A stretch of DNA of 64,000 nucleotides from Roseibium sp. Sym1 (GTDB lineage: Bacteria > Pseudomonadota > Alphaproteobacteria > Rhizobiales > Stappiaceae), in NCBI RefSeq assembly GCF_027359675.1, contig NZ_CP114786.1:4934501-4998500 (forward strand), given 5' to 3'. The position numbers were made by a program, and so were the translations under genes. The notes below the pieces were generated by a model. The model searched no databases. It was given only the letters and a program-made list of their open reading frames with translations, and was not told where the DNA came from. Below are positions 1-8,695 of the stretch, piece after piece. Positions within the stretch are counted from its first letter, which is position 1. The number at the start of each line of letters is the position of its first letter.

Positions 1-542
1 CCGATAAGATCCGCGTTGTTGCCATCAATGACGCAATCTACCCATGCTGGTTTGCTGATCTTATTTACGCCTGTGACCGTCAGTGGTGGAATACCCACGG
101 CGATTTGAGCCGGTTTCCTGGCAACAAACTCAGGTTGGCAACACCATCAGCTAACGGCATCGATACCAACGCGCCAAATATCGAAATCAGTTCCATAACA
201 AAATCCGGAACAACCGGGTTTGATGACCGTCCAGGTTACGTCCGCACCGGTGGAAACGGGTGCTATCAGGTTATGAACCATCTTGTTCACTGTGGGGTGA
301 GACGGATCATTCTGGTCGGTATCGATATGAAGGGGCAACATTGGTTTGGTGATCATCCAACTGGTTGTTTCAAGACAGCTCCGAAATATGAGCGTCGGAT
401 CAGCGAGTTTTCCGAACTCGCCGATGAATTACGGAAACGCGACGTCGATGTTGTGAATTGTTCCCCTGGAACTTCTCTCAAGTGTTTCCGGCTAGGGGAT
501 CTCGCAAGCGAACTCCAAACAGAATGTGAGGTGGATTTCTGA
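1..542 (+). CDS. Phage protein of head module, 5' truncated by window edge
   Basis: The reading frame is open from base 3 with no start codon, so the gene begins outside the window; the visible part is about 179 residues. It contains a segment reading VVAINDAIYPCWFADLIYAC followed by DRQWW, then GVRRIILVGIDM, a layout I associate with uncharacterised nucleotide-sugar or glycosyltransferase-like proteins found near head genes of alphaproteobacterial prophages. No catalytic assignment is made. Its TGA overlaps the next ATG (TGATG), indicating translational coupling in the late operon. Confidence 0.7.
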   Translation, partial: DKIRVVAINDAIYPCWFADLIYACDRQWWNTHGDLSRFPGNKLRLATPSANGIDTNAPNIEISSITKSGTTGFDDRPGYVRTGGNGCYQVMNHLVHCGVRRIILVGIDMKGQHWFGDHPTGCFKTAPKYERRISEFSELADELRKRDVDVVNCSPGTSLKCFRLGDLASELQTECEVDF

Positions 543-673
543 TGACCGATAAGAAGCCAATCCCGGAAGACAACGAGCGTGAACAGGTTGAAAAGAAACC
601 TCCGCGCCGGGGTGAGGGGGGGAATCGTGACCTGACACCTCTGCGTGTCAATCTGGGCTACCTCACACGATAA
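542..673 (+). CDS. Small charged phage protein, 43 aa
   Basis: Forty-three codons from ATG at 542 to TAA at 671-673. The start overlaps the upstream stop and the TAA overlaps the next ATG (TAATG), so the frame fits exactly between two coupled genes. The product is rich in Lys, Arg, Glu and Pro and has no recognisable domain. It lies where head-completion genes begin; function unknown. Confidence 0.65.
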   Translation: MTDKKPIPEDNEREQVEKKPPRRGEGGNRDLTPLRVNLGYLTR

Positions 674-1326
674 TGCGCGATATCGAGGTCATTGTAGAAC
701 CAACGCAGTCTGCGACTGATATTGTGTCGGTATCAGATATGCGCCGGCACCTCCGCATTTCGACGGCGACGATCTCAACGCAACTCGACGATGACATCCA
801 AGATAAAATCAAGGAAGCATTAGGCCACCTCGATGGCCGCGATGGTGTGTTGAACCGAACAGTTCTCCCGCGGACCTGGAAAATGTATCTGCCGAAGTTT
901 CCGGCCGGGTATTATGTGGGAAGCCGTCTGGTCAGAAAGATCAGTCTGCCATATCCACCACTGCAGAGCGTCACCTCGATCGAGTATCTGAGTGAGAGTG
1001 GTGAGAGCCCGCTGAGCGTGCTGGCTTCAACAAATTACATTGTTCGAAAGAACTCATTCAGCAGCGAGATAGAATTCCTGCCGGATACCACCTTGCCGGT
1101 TCTGGCGTCTCATCCCCGGGCGGTGGAGATCACTTTTACGGCCGGGTACACGACCTACCCAGAGACGCTGAAACGGTTAATGAAGATCCTGGCGGCTCAC
1201 TACCTCGCCAATAAAGAAGCCACAATCAACGAACCGCGCGTTCTGCTCGTCAACCGCGCGACATTGCACGCTTATGAAGATTGCATCGATCAACTGCGCG
1301 TGCCGGTAACCTATGAGAACGTCTAG
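673..1326 (+). CDS. Head-tail connector, gp6-like (Phage_connect-type)
   Basis: 217 residues, mostly helical at the N terminus (a segment around residues 24-55 beginning VSDMRRHLRI) followed by a beta-rich middle with PLQSVTSIEYLSE. This start-helix/PPLQSV pattern is typical of the HK97 gp6-like head-tail connector family, which forms the ring below the portal. Position directly before the head-tail adaptor supports the call. The ATG overlaps the preceding stop and the stop overlaps the next GTG start. Confidence 0.8.
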   Translation: MRDIEVIVEPTQSATDIVSVSDMRRHLRISTATISTQLDDDIQDKIKEALGHLDGRDGVLNRTVLPRTWKMYLPKFPAGYYVGSRLVRKISLPYPPLQSVTSIEYLSESGESPLSVLASTNYIVRKNSFSSEIEFLPDTTLPVLASHPRAVEITFTAGYTTYPETLKRLMKILAAHYLANKEATINEPRVLLVNRATLHAYEDCIDQLRVPVTYENV

Positions 1327-1955
1327 TGCGAGCCGGCGCCAAAAATCAGATTATCACCATCCAGCACAGTGTTGTGAATGGCATCAGCGATCTTGGCGAA
1401 CTTACCTATGGTTGGCAAAGCTGGCGGGATGAAGTTTTTTGCGAGGTAATGTTCAAGCGCGGGAAGGAGCATTTTGATGCCGGATCCCGTCGTCGCTTCA
1501 GTGAAGTCGTCTGCCACTTCCGCTGCGAATATGACGATGTTGTTGGTCTGTCGACCGATATGCAAATTCTCTATGATGGCGGGACCTATGATATTCGGTC
1601 GGCCATTCCGCACAAGTGGGATGCGAGAGACGTCACAATCGAGGCGACGCTTCAGAACCAGGTCGTTGGCGACGCCACGTTGGAAATTTACGGTACTCTG
1701 CCGACGACCGGAACGAACGGTACGCTCTACCAAGGCCTCTTCCAGGCACAGGCTGGAGCGCCGCCTTATACGTTTTCGCTCGCTTCCGGAGCCTTGCCTG
1801 CGGGCTTGAGCGTCGACTCCTATGAAAATGGACAGGTCGGGATTCTATCAGGAACTCCAACAGAGACTGGCACATTCGCGGACATTGTTTTGCGTGTGAC
1901 GGATTCTGATGGAGATACCGCGGACCTGGCTGCCTTCGATCTAACGATTTCATAA
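1326..1955 (+). CDS. Head-tail adaptor with C-terminal Ig-like domain
   Basis: GTG start at 1326 overlaps the upstream TAG. Residues about 1-110 match the phage head-tail joining (adaptor/stopper) family: a GELTYGWQSW segment, the RRRFSEVVCHFR strand and GGTYDIRSAIPHKW. Residues about 118-209 form a second unit with PPYTFSLASGALPAGLSV, a GILSGTPTETG segment and VTDSDGDTA, the hallmark of He_PIG/putative Ig folds. Usual adaptors are about 110 residues, so this is a domain fusion. The extra domain would project from the neck and could bind surfaces; that role is inference. Confidence 0.85.
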   Translation: MRAGAKNQIITIQHSVVNGISDLGELTYGWQSWRDEVFCEVMFKRGKEHFDAGSRRRFSEVVCHFRCEYDDVVGLSTDMQILYDGGTYDIRSAIPHKWDARDVTIEATLQNQVVGDATLEIYGTLPTTGTNGTLYQGLFQAQAGAPPYTFSLASGALPAGLSVDSYENGQVGILSGTPTETGTFADIVLRVTDSDGDTADLAAFDLTIS

Positions 1956-2419
1956 TGCCACGTAGAGCAGGTGTAACTGGAGACAAAGACGTCATCCGCG
2001 CCATGCGCGCGATGCCGGCAGCGGTCGCGACGCGTCAGCTCGATGTCCTTTGCAAAGAGAGTTTGGAGCCTCTGCGCATGCGGACGAAGCAGAACGCATT
2101 GCCTCTCAGACAGCCGGGTAGGCGCCCCAAGGGCGGACATCTGGATGAAGGTGTGGTTGTCAGGAAGCGTCGCGGAACCAGGTACAAGAGGAACTTCTGG
2201 GTTGCATTCGGCGCAAGAGCGCGAAAGATCGCGCACCTCGTAAATTTTGGTACCGCTCCGCACTGGCAGCCGCGTCGTGGAATTATGCATCCAGGGGCAC
2301 GTGCGAAGCCGTTCTTCACATCCGCTTACGAGCAGGAAAAAGACAATGTCGTCGATGACTTCTCTCGTGGAGCGTGGTCAATTATCAGGGCGGCGGTTGT
2401 CAGGCTGGCCAAACGATGA
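1955..2419 (+). CDS. HK97 gp10-like tail completion protein
   Basis: 154 residues, strongly basic, with FWVAFGARARKIAHLVNFGT and a later PGARAKPFFTSAYEQ segment. These are the conserved pieces of HK97-gp10-like proteins (beta strand ending in a His/Phe-Gly turn, then the P-A-R-P-F motif). The order after the adaptor and before a DUF3168-like protein is the canonical one. ATG overlaps the upstream TAA; the TGA overlaps the next ATG (ATGA). Confidence 0.85.
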   Translation: MPRRAGVTGDKDVIRAMRAMPAAVATRQLDVLCKESLEPLRMRTKQNALPLRQPGRRPKGGHLDEGVVVRKRRGTRYKRNFWVAFGARARKIAHLVNFGTAPHWQPRRGIMHPGARAKPFFTSAYEQEKDNVVDDFSRGAWSIIRAAVVRLAKR

Positions 2420-2811
2420 GTTCAATCCAGATTACCGTCGATAAACTGAAGTCGGTTTCGGCTGTCACTTCGGTAACCGGTAAGGGTGGAATATATCCAA
2501 TCGCGGCGAAGCAGACCTCGAAACCTCCGTTTGCCGTTTGCAATATCGCCGATACCAGAGATCGGCAAATGTTGGATGGTGCCGGTAAATTCTACACCGG
2601 TCGTGTCCAGGTAGACTGCATCGGCCTGACACCAACGTCAGCTGTAAGTTTGGGGGACAACGTCCTCGCGGCTCTGGAAGATGTCGTCAAGGAAACAGTC
2701 GGCGATTTCACCGGGGTGGACATCATGTTCGCCGACACGGACTTCACAGACCATTCTAACGACATGTCCACCTACAGAAGAGTTTTGCACTTTCTAGTCA
2801 CGTGGCGATAG
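2416..2811 (+). CDS. Tail terminator, DUF3168-like (gp11-like)
   Basis: 131 residues from ATG 2416, which overlaps the upstream TGA. An in-frame upstream start at 2374 would overlap the gp10-like gene more deeply and is not preferred. Segments YTGRVQVDCIG, SVSL-type helix ALEDVV and YRRVLHFLVTWR match the DUF3168/tail-terminator fold, which caps the tail and joins it to the neck. A hairpin terminator follows 9 bases after the stop. Confidence 0.8.
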   Translation: MSSIQITVDKLKSVSAVTSVTGKGGIYPIAAKQTSKPPFAVCNIADTRDRQMLDGAGKFYTGRVQVDCIGLTPTSAVSLGDNVLAALEDVVKETVGDFTGVDIMFADTDFTDHSNDMSTYRRVLHFLVTWR

Positions 2812-2819
2812 CCAACGCG

Positions 2820-2843
2820 GGGTCGCTTCAGCGGCCCTTTTTT
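2820..2843 (+). terminator. Rho-independent terminator after neck genes
   Basis: Seven-base-pair stem (2820-2826 with 2831-2837, one G-T pair), four-base loop TTCA and six T residues. It lies between the DUF3168-like gene and the tail tube gene and may lower downstream expression or generate a processed end. Confidence 0.65.
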
Positions 2844-2877
2844 CTTGGCGCTTGATGCGCTTTCCATGGAGCATAGC

Positions 2878-3321
2878 ATGACACAGAGCACTGGCGTTAC
2901 AGGCCGTGGCATCACGTTTGAAATCAGTGATGGTGAATCGCCTGATGGATGGGTCGCGATCGCGAACTTGGCGTCTACAGGGATCAACGGCCGCACGGCG
3001 GAAGAAATTGACTTCACGCACCTTGCGTCGTCCGGCGGTTTCCGTGAATACCGGCAGGGGTTCAAAGATCCGGGCACGATTCCGCTTGAATTGCATTTCA
3101 CACCGACGGAAACGACGCACGTCGATCTACTCGACAAGTTCATCTCCGGTGCGAACTTCAACTGGCGGATCAACTGGTCCGGCGCCGGCATCGCCATGGC
3201 CGAATACGGCGTTGGCTTTGTGCAAAACCCTGGCGATCTGAACATCAACCCAAATGATCCTGTTGGCGGGGCTGCATCTGTTCGCGTGACCGGACAGACG
3301 ACATGGAGTAGCGCCGCATGA
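2878..3321 (+). CDS. Major tail (tube) protein
   Basis: 147 residues from ATG 2878, preceded by GGAG at a 6-base distance; earlier in-frame ATG 2866 and TTG 2845 lie in or near the terminator and lack this spacing. The protein has the pattern of phage tail tube proteins: an N-terminal GRGITFEISDG strand, a DFTHLASSGGFREYRQG segment, a PGTIPLELHFTP strand and a C-terminal GGAASVRVTGQ strand. Tube subunits stack as hexamers around the tape measure. ATGA overlap with the downstream chaperone gene. Confidence 0.88.
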   Translation: MTQSTGVTGRGITFEISDGESPDGWVAIANLASTGINGRTAEEIDFTHLASSGGFREYRQGFKDPGTIPLELHFTPTETTHVDLLDKFISGANFNWRINWSGAGIAMAEYGVGFVQNPGDLNINPNDPVGGAASVRVTGQTTWSSAA

Positions 3322-3767
3322 GCCGTAACAGCATGCGTAGGGTTCCGTTCCCGGAAGCTGGGACGGGGATGGAACTTCGTCTCAAAAATCCTGGGTTTGC
3401 AACGCTTTTCAACAAGTATGGACTCGATTATTTCGCCGTTGTCGAAAAAGGCCTTCTCTTCTACGATTTCGACCTTATCGAAACCATGTTGACGCTCTGT
3501 CTCGAGAAGCAGGGAAAAAATGTCGACTTGACGATCGAAGATCTGAATGAAGACCTTCCACTCGAGAAGCTTCGCGACAAACTTCTCGACGCCTTCACAC
3601 TTGCGGCCAACGGTCGAACCTATTCGGAACAGGTTGAGTGGACGAAGGAGCAGGCGGCAAAGCTGGAGGATGAAAACCCTTCCCTCGCGAGCCCGGGCGG
3701 TATCTTGTCGAACTCAGAGACAGAGCCTACCGGGCAGGAATCCGCCCAGACGAATTCAACGAACTGA
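3318..3767 (+). CDS. Tail assembly chaperone, unshifted (G-type) product
   Basis: 149 residues, starting at an ATG that overlaps the tail tube TGA. Acidic, helical protein lying between tube and tape measure, where lambda-like phages encode the G/GT chaperones that coat the tape measure before tube polymerisation. About 120 codons in, it contains the slippery heptamer AAACCCT in the correct phase; beyond that point the zero-frame sequence is low-complexity (SNSETEPTGQES), as expected for the short tail of a G-type protein. Confidence 0.85.
   Translation: MSRNSMRRVPFPEAGTGMELRLKNPGFATLFNKYGLDYFAVVEKGLLFYDFDLIETMLTLCLEKQGKNVDLTIEDLNEDLPLEKLRDKLLDAFTLAANGRTYSEQVEWTKEQAAKLEDENPSLASPGGILSNSETEPTGQESAQTNSTN
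3674..3680 (+). promoter_or_regulatory. -1 programmed ribosomal frameshift site (AAACCCT)
   Basis: In the zero frame the bases read A AAC CCT, the X_XXY_YYZ form that allows both P- and A-site tRNAs to re-pair after a -1 slip. The -1 frame has a TGA at 3671-3673 just upstream and is then open to 4015, so the slip must happen here. A GC-rich, self-complementary stretch (GCCCGGGC at 3691-3698) follows and could act as a stimulator. Confidence 0.8.
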
Positions 3768-4015
3768 CCCCCGCGGAAACGGAAGACTACATCGCTTGCC
3801 TCAAACAGGGCGCAATCGAAACGGCATGGACGTTTGCTCTCTACCAGCGAATGGACCACAAACTCTTTCCGAAATCAGCGAAAGCCGCCTGGGACGCAGA
3901 AACAGCGACTGAGCAAGCAAACCGAGAGCACGTTGCTGCGGCGCGAAAACGCTTCGAGGAAGCGAAAAAACGCGGTCAGATTGGTAAGAAGCCCAAGAAA
4001 ATTAAGAAGAAATAA
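3680..4015 (+). CDS. Tail assembly chaperone T extension (made by -1 frameshift)
   Basis: Open -1 frame of 111 codons, lacking a credible start, ending in a TAA that overlaps the tape measure ATG. The translation is protein-like (RYLVELRDRAYRAGI, then a helix ending LYQRMDHKLF and a Lys-rich end). Combined with the first 121 or so residues of the upstream frame it would give a GT-type chaperone of about 230 residues. In the model phage lambda, the T part recruits the tube protein; the same role is inferred here. Confidence 0.78.
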   Translation, partial: FPREPGRYLVELRDRAYRAGIRPDEFNELTPAETEDYIACLKQGAIETAWTFALYQRMDHKLFPKSAKAAWDAETATEQANREHVAAARKRFEEAKKRGQIGKKPKKIKKK

Positions 4016-7000
4016 TGGCCGCACAGATCGGATCGATCTTTGTTGCCCTGACGGCCGATATTCAGCCGTTTGCGGCAAACATGCAGCGCGGGGCGTCTGT
4101 CACACGGCAGACGACCGGTGCTATCCGACGGGACGTCGGGTTGACGCAAAGATCAATCAATCGATTCCACGCCTCGGCCGGTTCGACGTCTTTCCGTCCA
4201 TACTCAATTATTGCCGCTAGCCGTGCCTTCGAAACAGTAAACGACCGCGCTTCTCTCCTGCGTGGTTCGCTTCTGGCGTTGACGGCAGTTGCAGGTGGAT
4301 TTACCGCGGCATTGGGATCCAACGTCCTGCTGCGCTATGCGGACACTTTCACCAACATTTCCAACCAGATCAGAGTCGTTTCCAAGGATAGTTCTGATCT
4401 GGCTGCTCGCTTTGCCGAAGTTGAGGCTGTTGCGGCGCGAAGTCGGTCGACACTGCAGTCGACCGCGACTCTCTATTCACGTATTCAAAAAGCGGCGCCG
4501 GATAGAGACCCGGCTGAAATCCTCCGCGCAGCAGAGACAATTCAGAAAGGTCTGACACTCGGTGGCGCGACCGCACAAGAAGCGGCTTCTACGGCTATTC
4601 AGCTTTCCCAGGGTCTGGCGTCAAACCGCCTTGGCGGTGAAGAGCTTAGAGCTGTCCTTGAGACGCCACTCGGCTTGGAGCTAGCGAAAGGTCTCGGCGT
4701 AACGATCGGTAAGTTCAGAGAACTTGGTTATGCTGGTGAGCTCACGGCTAACAGCATTTTCCAGTCCTTGAACCGGATTTCCGCATCGATCGACGAAAAG
4801 TTCTCGAAGTCTGTAAGAACACTCGACCAGGCGCTTGTTTCTGTCGACAATTCGTTCACCTCCTTCATCGGAGGTGTGAACAAATCCTATGGGGTCACAC
4901 AGCTCCTGGCCGATGGCCTCGTTTCGATAGGAGACAACCTCGACCGCATCATACCACTGCTCGCGAAAGCCGGAGGACTGGCCGCGGCGCTGTTCCTAGC
5001 GCGGAACCGTGGAGCTCTTGGCGGTGGTCTTGGATTAGCTCTTGGCGGTGCCGCAGGTTATCAGATAGGCGGACTTGAAGGCGCCTTGATAGGTGGTGGT
5101 TTGGCCGGCACCGCGGGATATGCTGCCGGCAGAGAAAGGCCAATTCCTGCAGGTCAGCTAACAGGTGCGGAAGGCGAGAGAACCACAAGAAGTGGTATTG
5201 GCACCATCTATCAGTCAATCAAGGACGAGTCTCGCCAAGCAAAAGAAAACGTTATTGCTCTGAAGGAGGAGCAAGATAGATTGACGCAATCAGCACGTGC
5301 GTCAGCTGTCGAGCGTCAGAAATTAAAGTCTGATTTGTCCCAAGGTGCATTCGGATATGCATCCAAATCAGCGCAATCGGAATCGCTGCGAGCCAGCGAA
5401 GCAATCAATAAACTGGATAAGGAGCGTCTGGCAGCCAACGCGCGCCTGCGCAAACTTTATGCAGACATGGCATCTGATGCTGGAAAGGTCCCGGCGCGAA
5501 TTGCCAAACTCAATTCCGATCAGATCTCATCCGAGAACCGTCTTGTTAAATTGGATGGTGAGCGTCTGGCTCTGAATCGTGAGCTTCTGAAGGCACGCGA
5601 CACCTATACCAAGGCTGTTCAGGTGAAGGTGGGTACGGCCGGGAGCGTGGATTTCACGAAGGAAGCTGAGCAGAATTTCCGAGGAGTTGAGCGAAAGATC
5701 AAATCGAACGCGCGTGCGATCGAAAATGAATTGGCTGCGATTGAAAAGCGCAGCGTTCAAATGGCTGATACCTATTCCGCCGCGCAGAAAAAAGCCGGCG
5801 AACAACATCTCGCTTCACTTCGTAATATCTCTGCGGAGCAGCAGCGTATATCCGAACTCGATGTTCAGCGTAATGCTGCAGTCGCAGCTTCCAGGAAAGC
5901 GCGCAACGCTGCCGAGCGCGAAGGATCCGAGGTTGTCAGAACGCGTCTTAATGAGACCACGGCAGCCTACCGGGCCAATATCAGCGCTATCAGGGAAACA
6001 AAGGTGCAGTTGGCGTCCGCCACGAAGGCTGCAACGACGTTTGGGCAAGCCAAGCAGTTCGTTGGCCGGCAAGTTTCCAGTTTGGTCAATCTATTCGGAG
6101 GACCGTGGGGCTTCGCGATTACGGGCGCTATCACACTACTCGGTGTGCTCGGTGCTCGTGCCAGGGCAGAAGCGCAAAAGATTGCCGAAGCCGAGCAGAT
6201 TATTCGGGATCGACTTGGGGATATTCGCGATCTTGCAGACAATGATAACGGTGCGCGTCGCAGCATCCTGGCGATAAGGATTCAAGAAGAAGAAAAGCAG
6301 ATTTTCAAGCTTGAGGACGCTGTAAAGAATGCATCGAAAGAAATCGAACGTCTTCTAAGTCTATATCAATCTCAAGAGCGAGCTCGAAGTGATATAAACT
6401 ATAGAGACGAAGTAAATCAGCTTCGTGAATTGTCTCAGGCTTACAGAAATCAGGAAATTGAATATACCCAATTCAAGCAGGGAGTCGAAGATCTTAAAAA
6501 AGAGGTGTCGACGCCGTATTTCGATGAAATAGCTGACGGCGTAAAGAGATCTACGCTGATCCTGGACGACGGAACGACTGCCTTGGAAATCATGAGGAAA
6601 GAAGTTGAGAAACTTCGATCCGCTTCCAAAGATCCGATTGTTGTTCGCGTTCAAACAGCCTTCGAAGCAGCAAACACTAATCTTCAGAGTGTTGAACAGA
6701 CGAATGCACTCGATCAAGCGGTTCGTCTGAAGGCTTTCAACACAAATAAGGCTTCCGCGCTTTCAGATGCGCGCCTTGGCCGCGACGCGCAGCGCCGGGC
6801 TTCCATCGAGAAGAAATATCTGGACGACGCGAAGAAGGCGCACATCGACGTTACGGATGCACTCCGCAAAGAGGCAGAGGCATACGCTCGTGACTTTGTT
6901 GCCGCGGAAAACGCTGCAAATGCGACAAAAAAGGCAGGTACGGAAGCAGAGCGTACCGCAGATATTATCGACAAGATCAGGAGGGAAGGGGCCGCTGCTG

Positions 7001-8001
7001 GTCTAAGCGATATAGATCGCGAGGTCGTCTCCAGGGCAAAAAATATCAAAGATGCGGAAACCGCAATCCGGCAATACATCGACGCGGTCAACTCCGGTAA
7101 CCTTTCAACGGCGCCGGCCGGTCTCTTGGAAATCAGGAGCGCCCTGCAGGATATTGCAAGCGCTGAACTCTACCGGGATATTGTAAAACAGTATGGCACT
7201 GGCTCGCAGCTCGCTGGAGACTTTGCCGACCAGCAGCAAAAACTCAACAACCTCGTTCAGCAGGGCAAAATTTCCGCAGACCAGGCAAGTGTCGCCTGGG
7301 CTGACTATGTGACGCAGTTCGGTCAATACCAATGGATCGATGATGTCGCCAACGCCTTCGGAAATTTGGCCGGATCGGTGATCACCGATTTCGACAACAT
7401 GGAAGATGCGGTCAAGAACTTCCTCAAGCAACTAATCAACATCGGGGTGCAGGTGCTGGTCGTGGAACCGATTGTCAATCGGTTGAGAGCGACGCTTGCA
7501 AGTACCGTTGGCGGCGGTGGTGGTGGAGGTGGCGGCGGCTTCTTCGGAAGTTTGTTTGGCAATATCCTCGGTGGTGGTGGACTTCTGGGTGGCAGCATCA
7601 TCCCAGGGATCCTGCATAAAGGTGGCACGGCAGCATCAGCTGAAAAAGGTAGGCCGGTACCAGCCGCAGCAGTTGCATATGCGCCGCGGCTTCATGCCGG
7701 CACTGAAATGAAGAACAAGGAATTCCTGGCCGTCCTGGAAAACACGGAGCATGTCCTCCGTGGCAACCAGATGGACAGAACAGTCAGCGCGCTCTCAAAT
7801 GCAGCGTCTTCCATTACGAGCGGATATGTCCAGCCGCAGCGCGTAGATGTCCATGTTCATGCCACCGCTTCTGATGAGTTCAATCTCATGGTGCAAACCG
7901 AAGCGCAGAGTGCTGCAACAGGCGCCGCGGCCGCAGTTGCAAGAGACGTTCAGAAAAACTTCAGCGCCTATGCAACACAGAACAACGTGAACAAAGGTTG
8001 A
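4015..8001 (+). CDS. Tail tape measure protein, 1328 aa
   Basis: Largest gene of the window. Residues about 75-290 resemble the tape measure N-terminal domain (segments YADTFTNISNQIRVVS and GGEELRAVLE). Long alanine/glutamine-rich coiled-coil helices follow, with hydrophobic glycine-rich stretches near residues 335-372 and 700-715 and a glycine run near 1165. Tape measures scaffold the tail tube, set its length, and help DNA cross the host envelope. At about 0.15 nm per residue the tail would be roughly 150-200 nm long, a general relation applied here as inference. The start ATG overlaps the chaperone stop. Confidence 0.95.
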   Translation: MAAQIGSIFVALTADIQPFAANMQRGASVTRQTTGAIRRDVGLTQRSINRFHASAGSTSFRPYSIIAASRAFETVNDRASLLRGSLLALTAVAGGFTAALGSNVLLRYADTFTNISNQIRVVSKDSSDLAARFAEVEAVAARSRSTLQSTATLYSRIQKAAPDRDPAEILRAAETIQKGLTLGGATAQEAASTAIQLSQGLASNRLGGEELRAVLETPLGLELAKGLGVTIGKFRELGYAGELTANSIFQSLNRISASIDEKFSKSVRTLDQALVSVDNSFTSFIGGVNKSYGVTQLLADGLVSIGDNLDRIIPLLAKAGGLAAALFLARNRGALGGGLGLALGGAAGYQIGGLEGALIGGGLAGTAGYAAGRERPIPAGQLTGAEGERTTRSGIGTIYQSIKDESRQAKENVIALKEEQDRLTQSARASAVERQKLKSDLSQGAFGYASKSAQSESLRASEAINKLDKERLAANARLRKLYADMASDAGKVPARIAKLNSDQISSENRLVKLDGERLALNRELLKARDTYTKAVQVKVGTAGSVDFTKEAEQNFRGVERKIKSNARAIENELAAIEKRSVQMADTYSAAQKKAGEQHLASLRNISAEQQRISELDVQRNAAVAASRKARNAAEREGSEVVRTRLNETTAAYRANISAIRETKVQLASATKAATTFGQAKQFVGRQVSSLVNLFGGPWGFAITGAITLLGVLGARARAEAQKIAEAEQIIRDRLGDIRDLADNDNGARRSILAIRIQEEEKQIFKLEDAVKNASKEIERLLSLYQSQERARSDINYRDEVNQLRELSQAYRNQEIEYTQFKQGVEDLKKEVSTPYFDEIADGVKRSTLILDDGTTALEIMRKEVEKLRSASKDPIVVRVQTAFEAANTNLQSVEQTNALDQAVRLKAFNTNKASALSDARLGRDAQRRASIEKKYLDDAKKAHIDVTDALRKEAEAYARDFVAAENAANATKKAGTEAERTADIIDKIRREGAAAGLSDIDREVVSRAKNIKDAETAIRQYIDAVNSGNLSTAPAGLLEIRSALQDIASAELYRDIVKQYGTGSQLAGDFADQQQKLNNLVQQGKISADQASVAWADYVTQFGQYQWIDDVANAFGNLAGSVITDFDNMEDAVKNFLKQLINIGVQVLVVEPIVNRLRATLASTVGGGGGGGGGGFFGSLFGNILGGGGLLGGSIIPGILHKGGTAASAEKGRPVPAAAVAYAPRLHAGTEMKNKEFLAVLENTEHVLRGNQMDRTVSALSNAASSITSGYVQPQRVDVHVHATASDEFNLMVQTEAQSAATGAAAAVARDVQKNFSAYATQNNVNKG

Positions 8002-8002
8002 C

Positions 8003-8695
8003 ATGTCAGTTCCAACCTACATCGAGTGGCCACGTGACCTGCTTCCCCCTAGGCACGTTAACCCGGGCTTCAGTGCTCAATCCGGTGGAGGGCAGCAACT
8101 CTCCCTAACCGGTCGCTTGAACAATGGCGGCATACCTGGGCGGGGTATTTGGAAACCAACCTTCATCGAAATCCCTGTCCACGAAGCGGTCAATCTGGAT
8201 GAATGGATGGCCCTGGATGGACAAATCATGGGCCGCGACTTGCCTATCGCCGTTCCCTACTATCACAAAGGCCGTTACCCGAAGTTTGGTGAGATCGAGA
8301 CATGCACCTTCTCGGACGGAGCTACGTTTGATGATGGAACCGAGTTTATCTCGAGCGGGACCCACGTCATTGTCACGGACTTTGCCGCGGCCGGTGCAAC
8401 AACCATCAATATTACAAAAATCGAGTGCGGAACGATCCAGACCAGAGATGTTTTTACCATCTGTCTTCACCAGTACAAAGTTCGTTCCATTGTCAGCCAG
8501 TCGACCTCATCTGCGAGCATAACGATAGCACCAGAACTGAGAGCGGACGCGTTCCCAAGGGACGAAGTCGACTTCGTCTATCCTGTTGTGAAGTCCAGAC
8601 TTATCGATCCTGAAGCTATGGCAATCGAGTTTCAGTACGGCGACTGGTCGTTTCCAAAGATCGAATTCATCGAAGATACGGCGCCGACAATATAA
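8003..8695 (+). CDS. Distal tail-like protein, 230 aa
   Basis: Starts one base after the tape measure stop. N terminus WPRDLLPPRHVNPGF and the IFIE-type strand WKPTFIEIPVH are typical of proteins encoded immediately after the tape measure in alphaproteobacterial siphoviruses. Beta-rich with no signal peptide. By position it should form the ring at the end of the tail tube; I did not recognise a specific named domain. TAA overlaps the next ATG. Confidence 0.65.
   Translation: MSVPTYIEWPRDLLPPRHVNPGFSAQSGGGQQLSLTGRLNNGGIPGRGIWKPTFIEIPVHEAVNLDEWMALDGQIMGRDLPIAVPYYHKGRYPKFGEIETCTFSDGATFDDGTEFISSGTHVIVTDFAAAGATTINITKIECGTIQTRDVFTICLHQYKVRSIVSQSTSSASITIAPELRADAFPRDEVDFVYPVVKSRLIDPEAMAIEFQYGDWSFPKIEFIEDTAPTI

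Noticed and set aside
7323-7628. Proline-rich minus-strand frame opposite the tape measure
   Set aside because: The proline run is the complement of the glycine codons in the tape measure and has no independent support.
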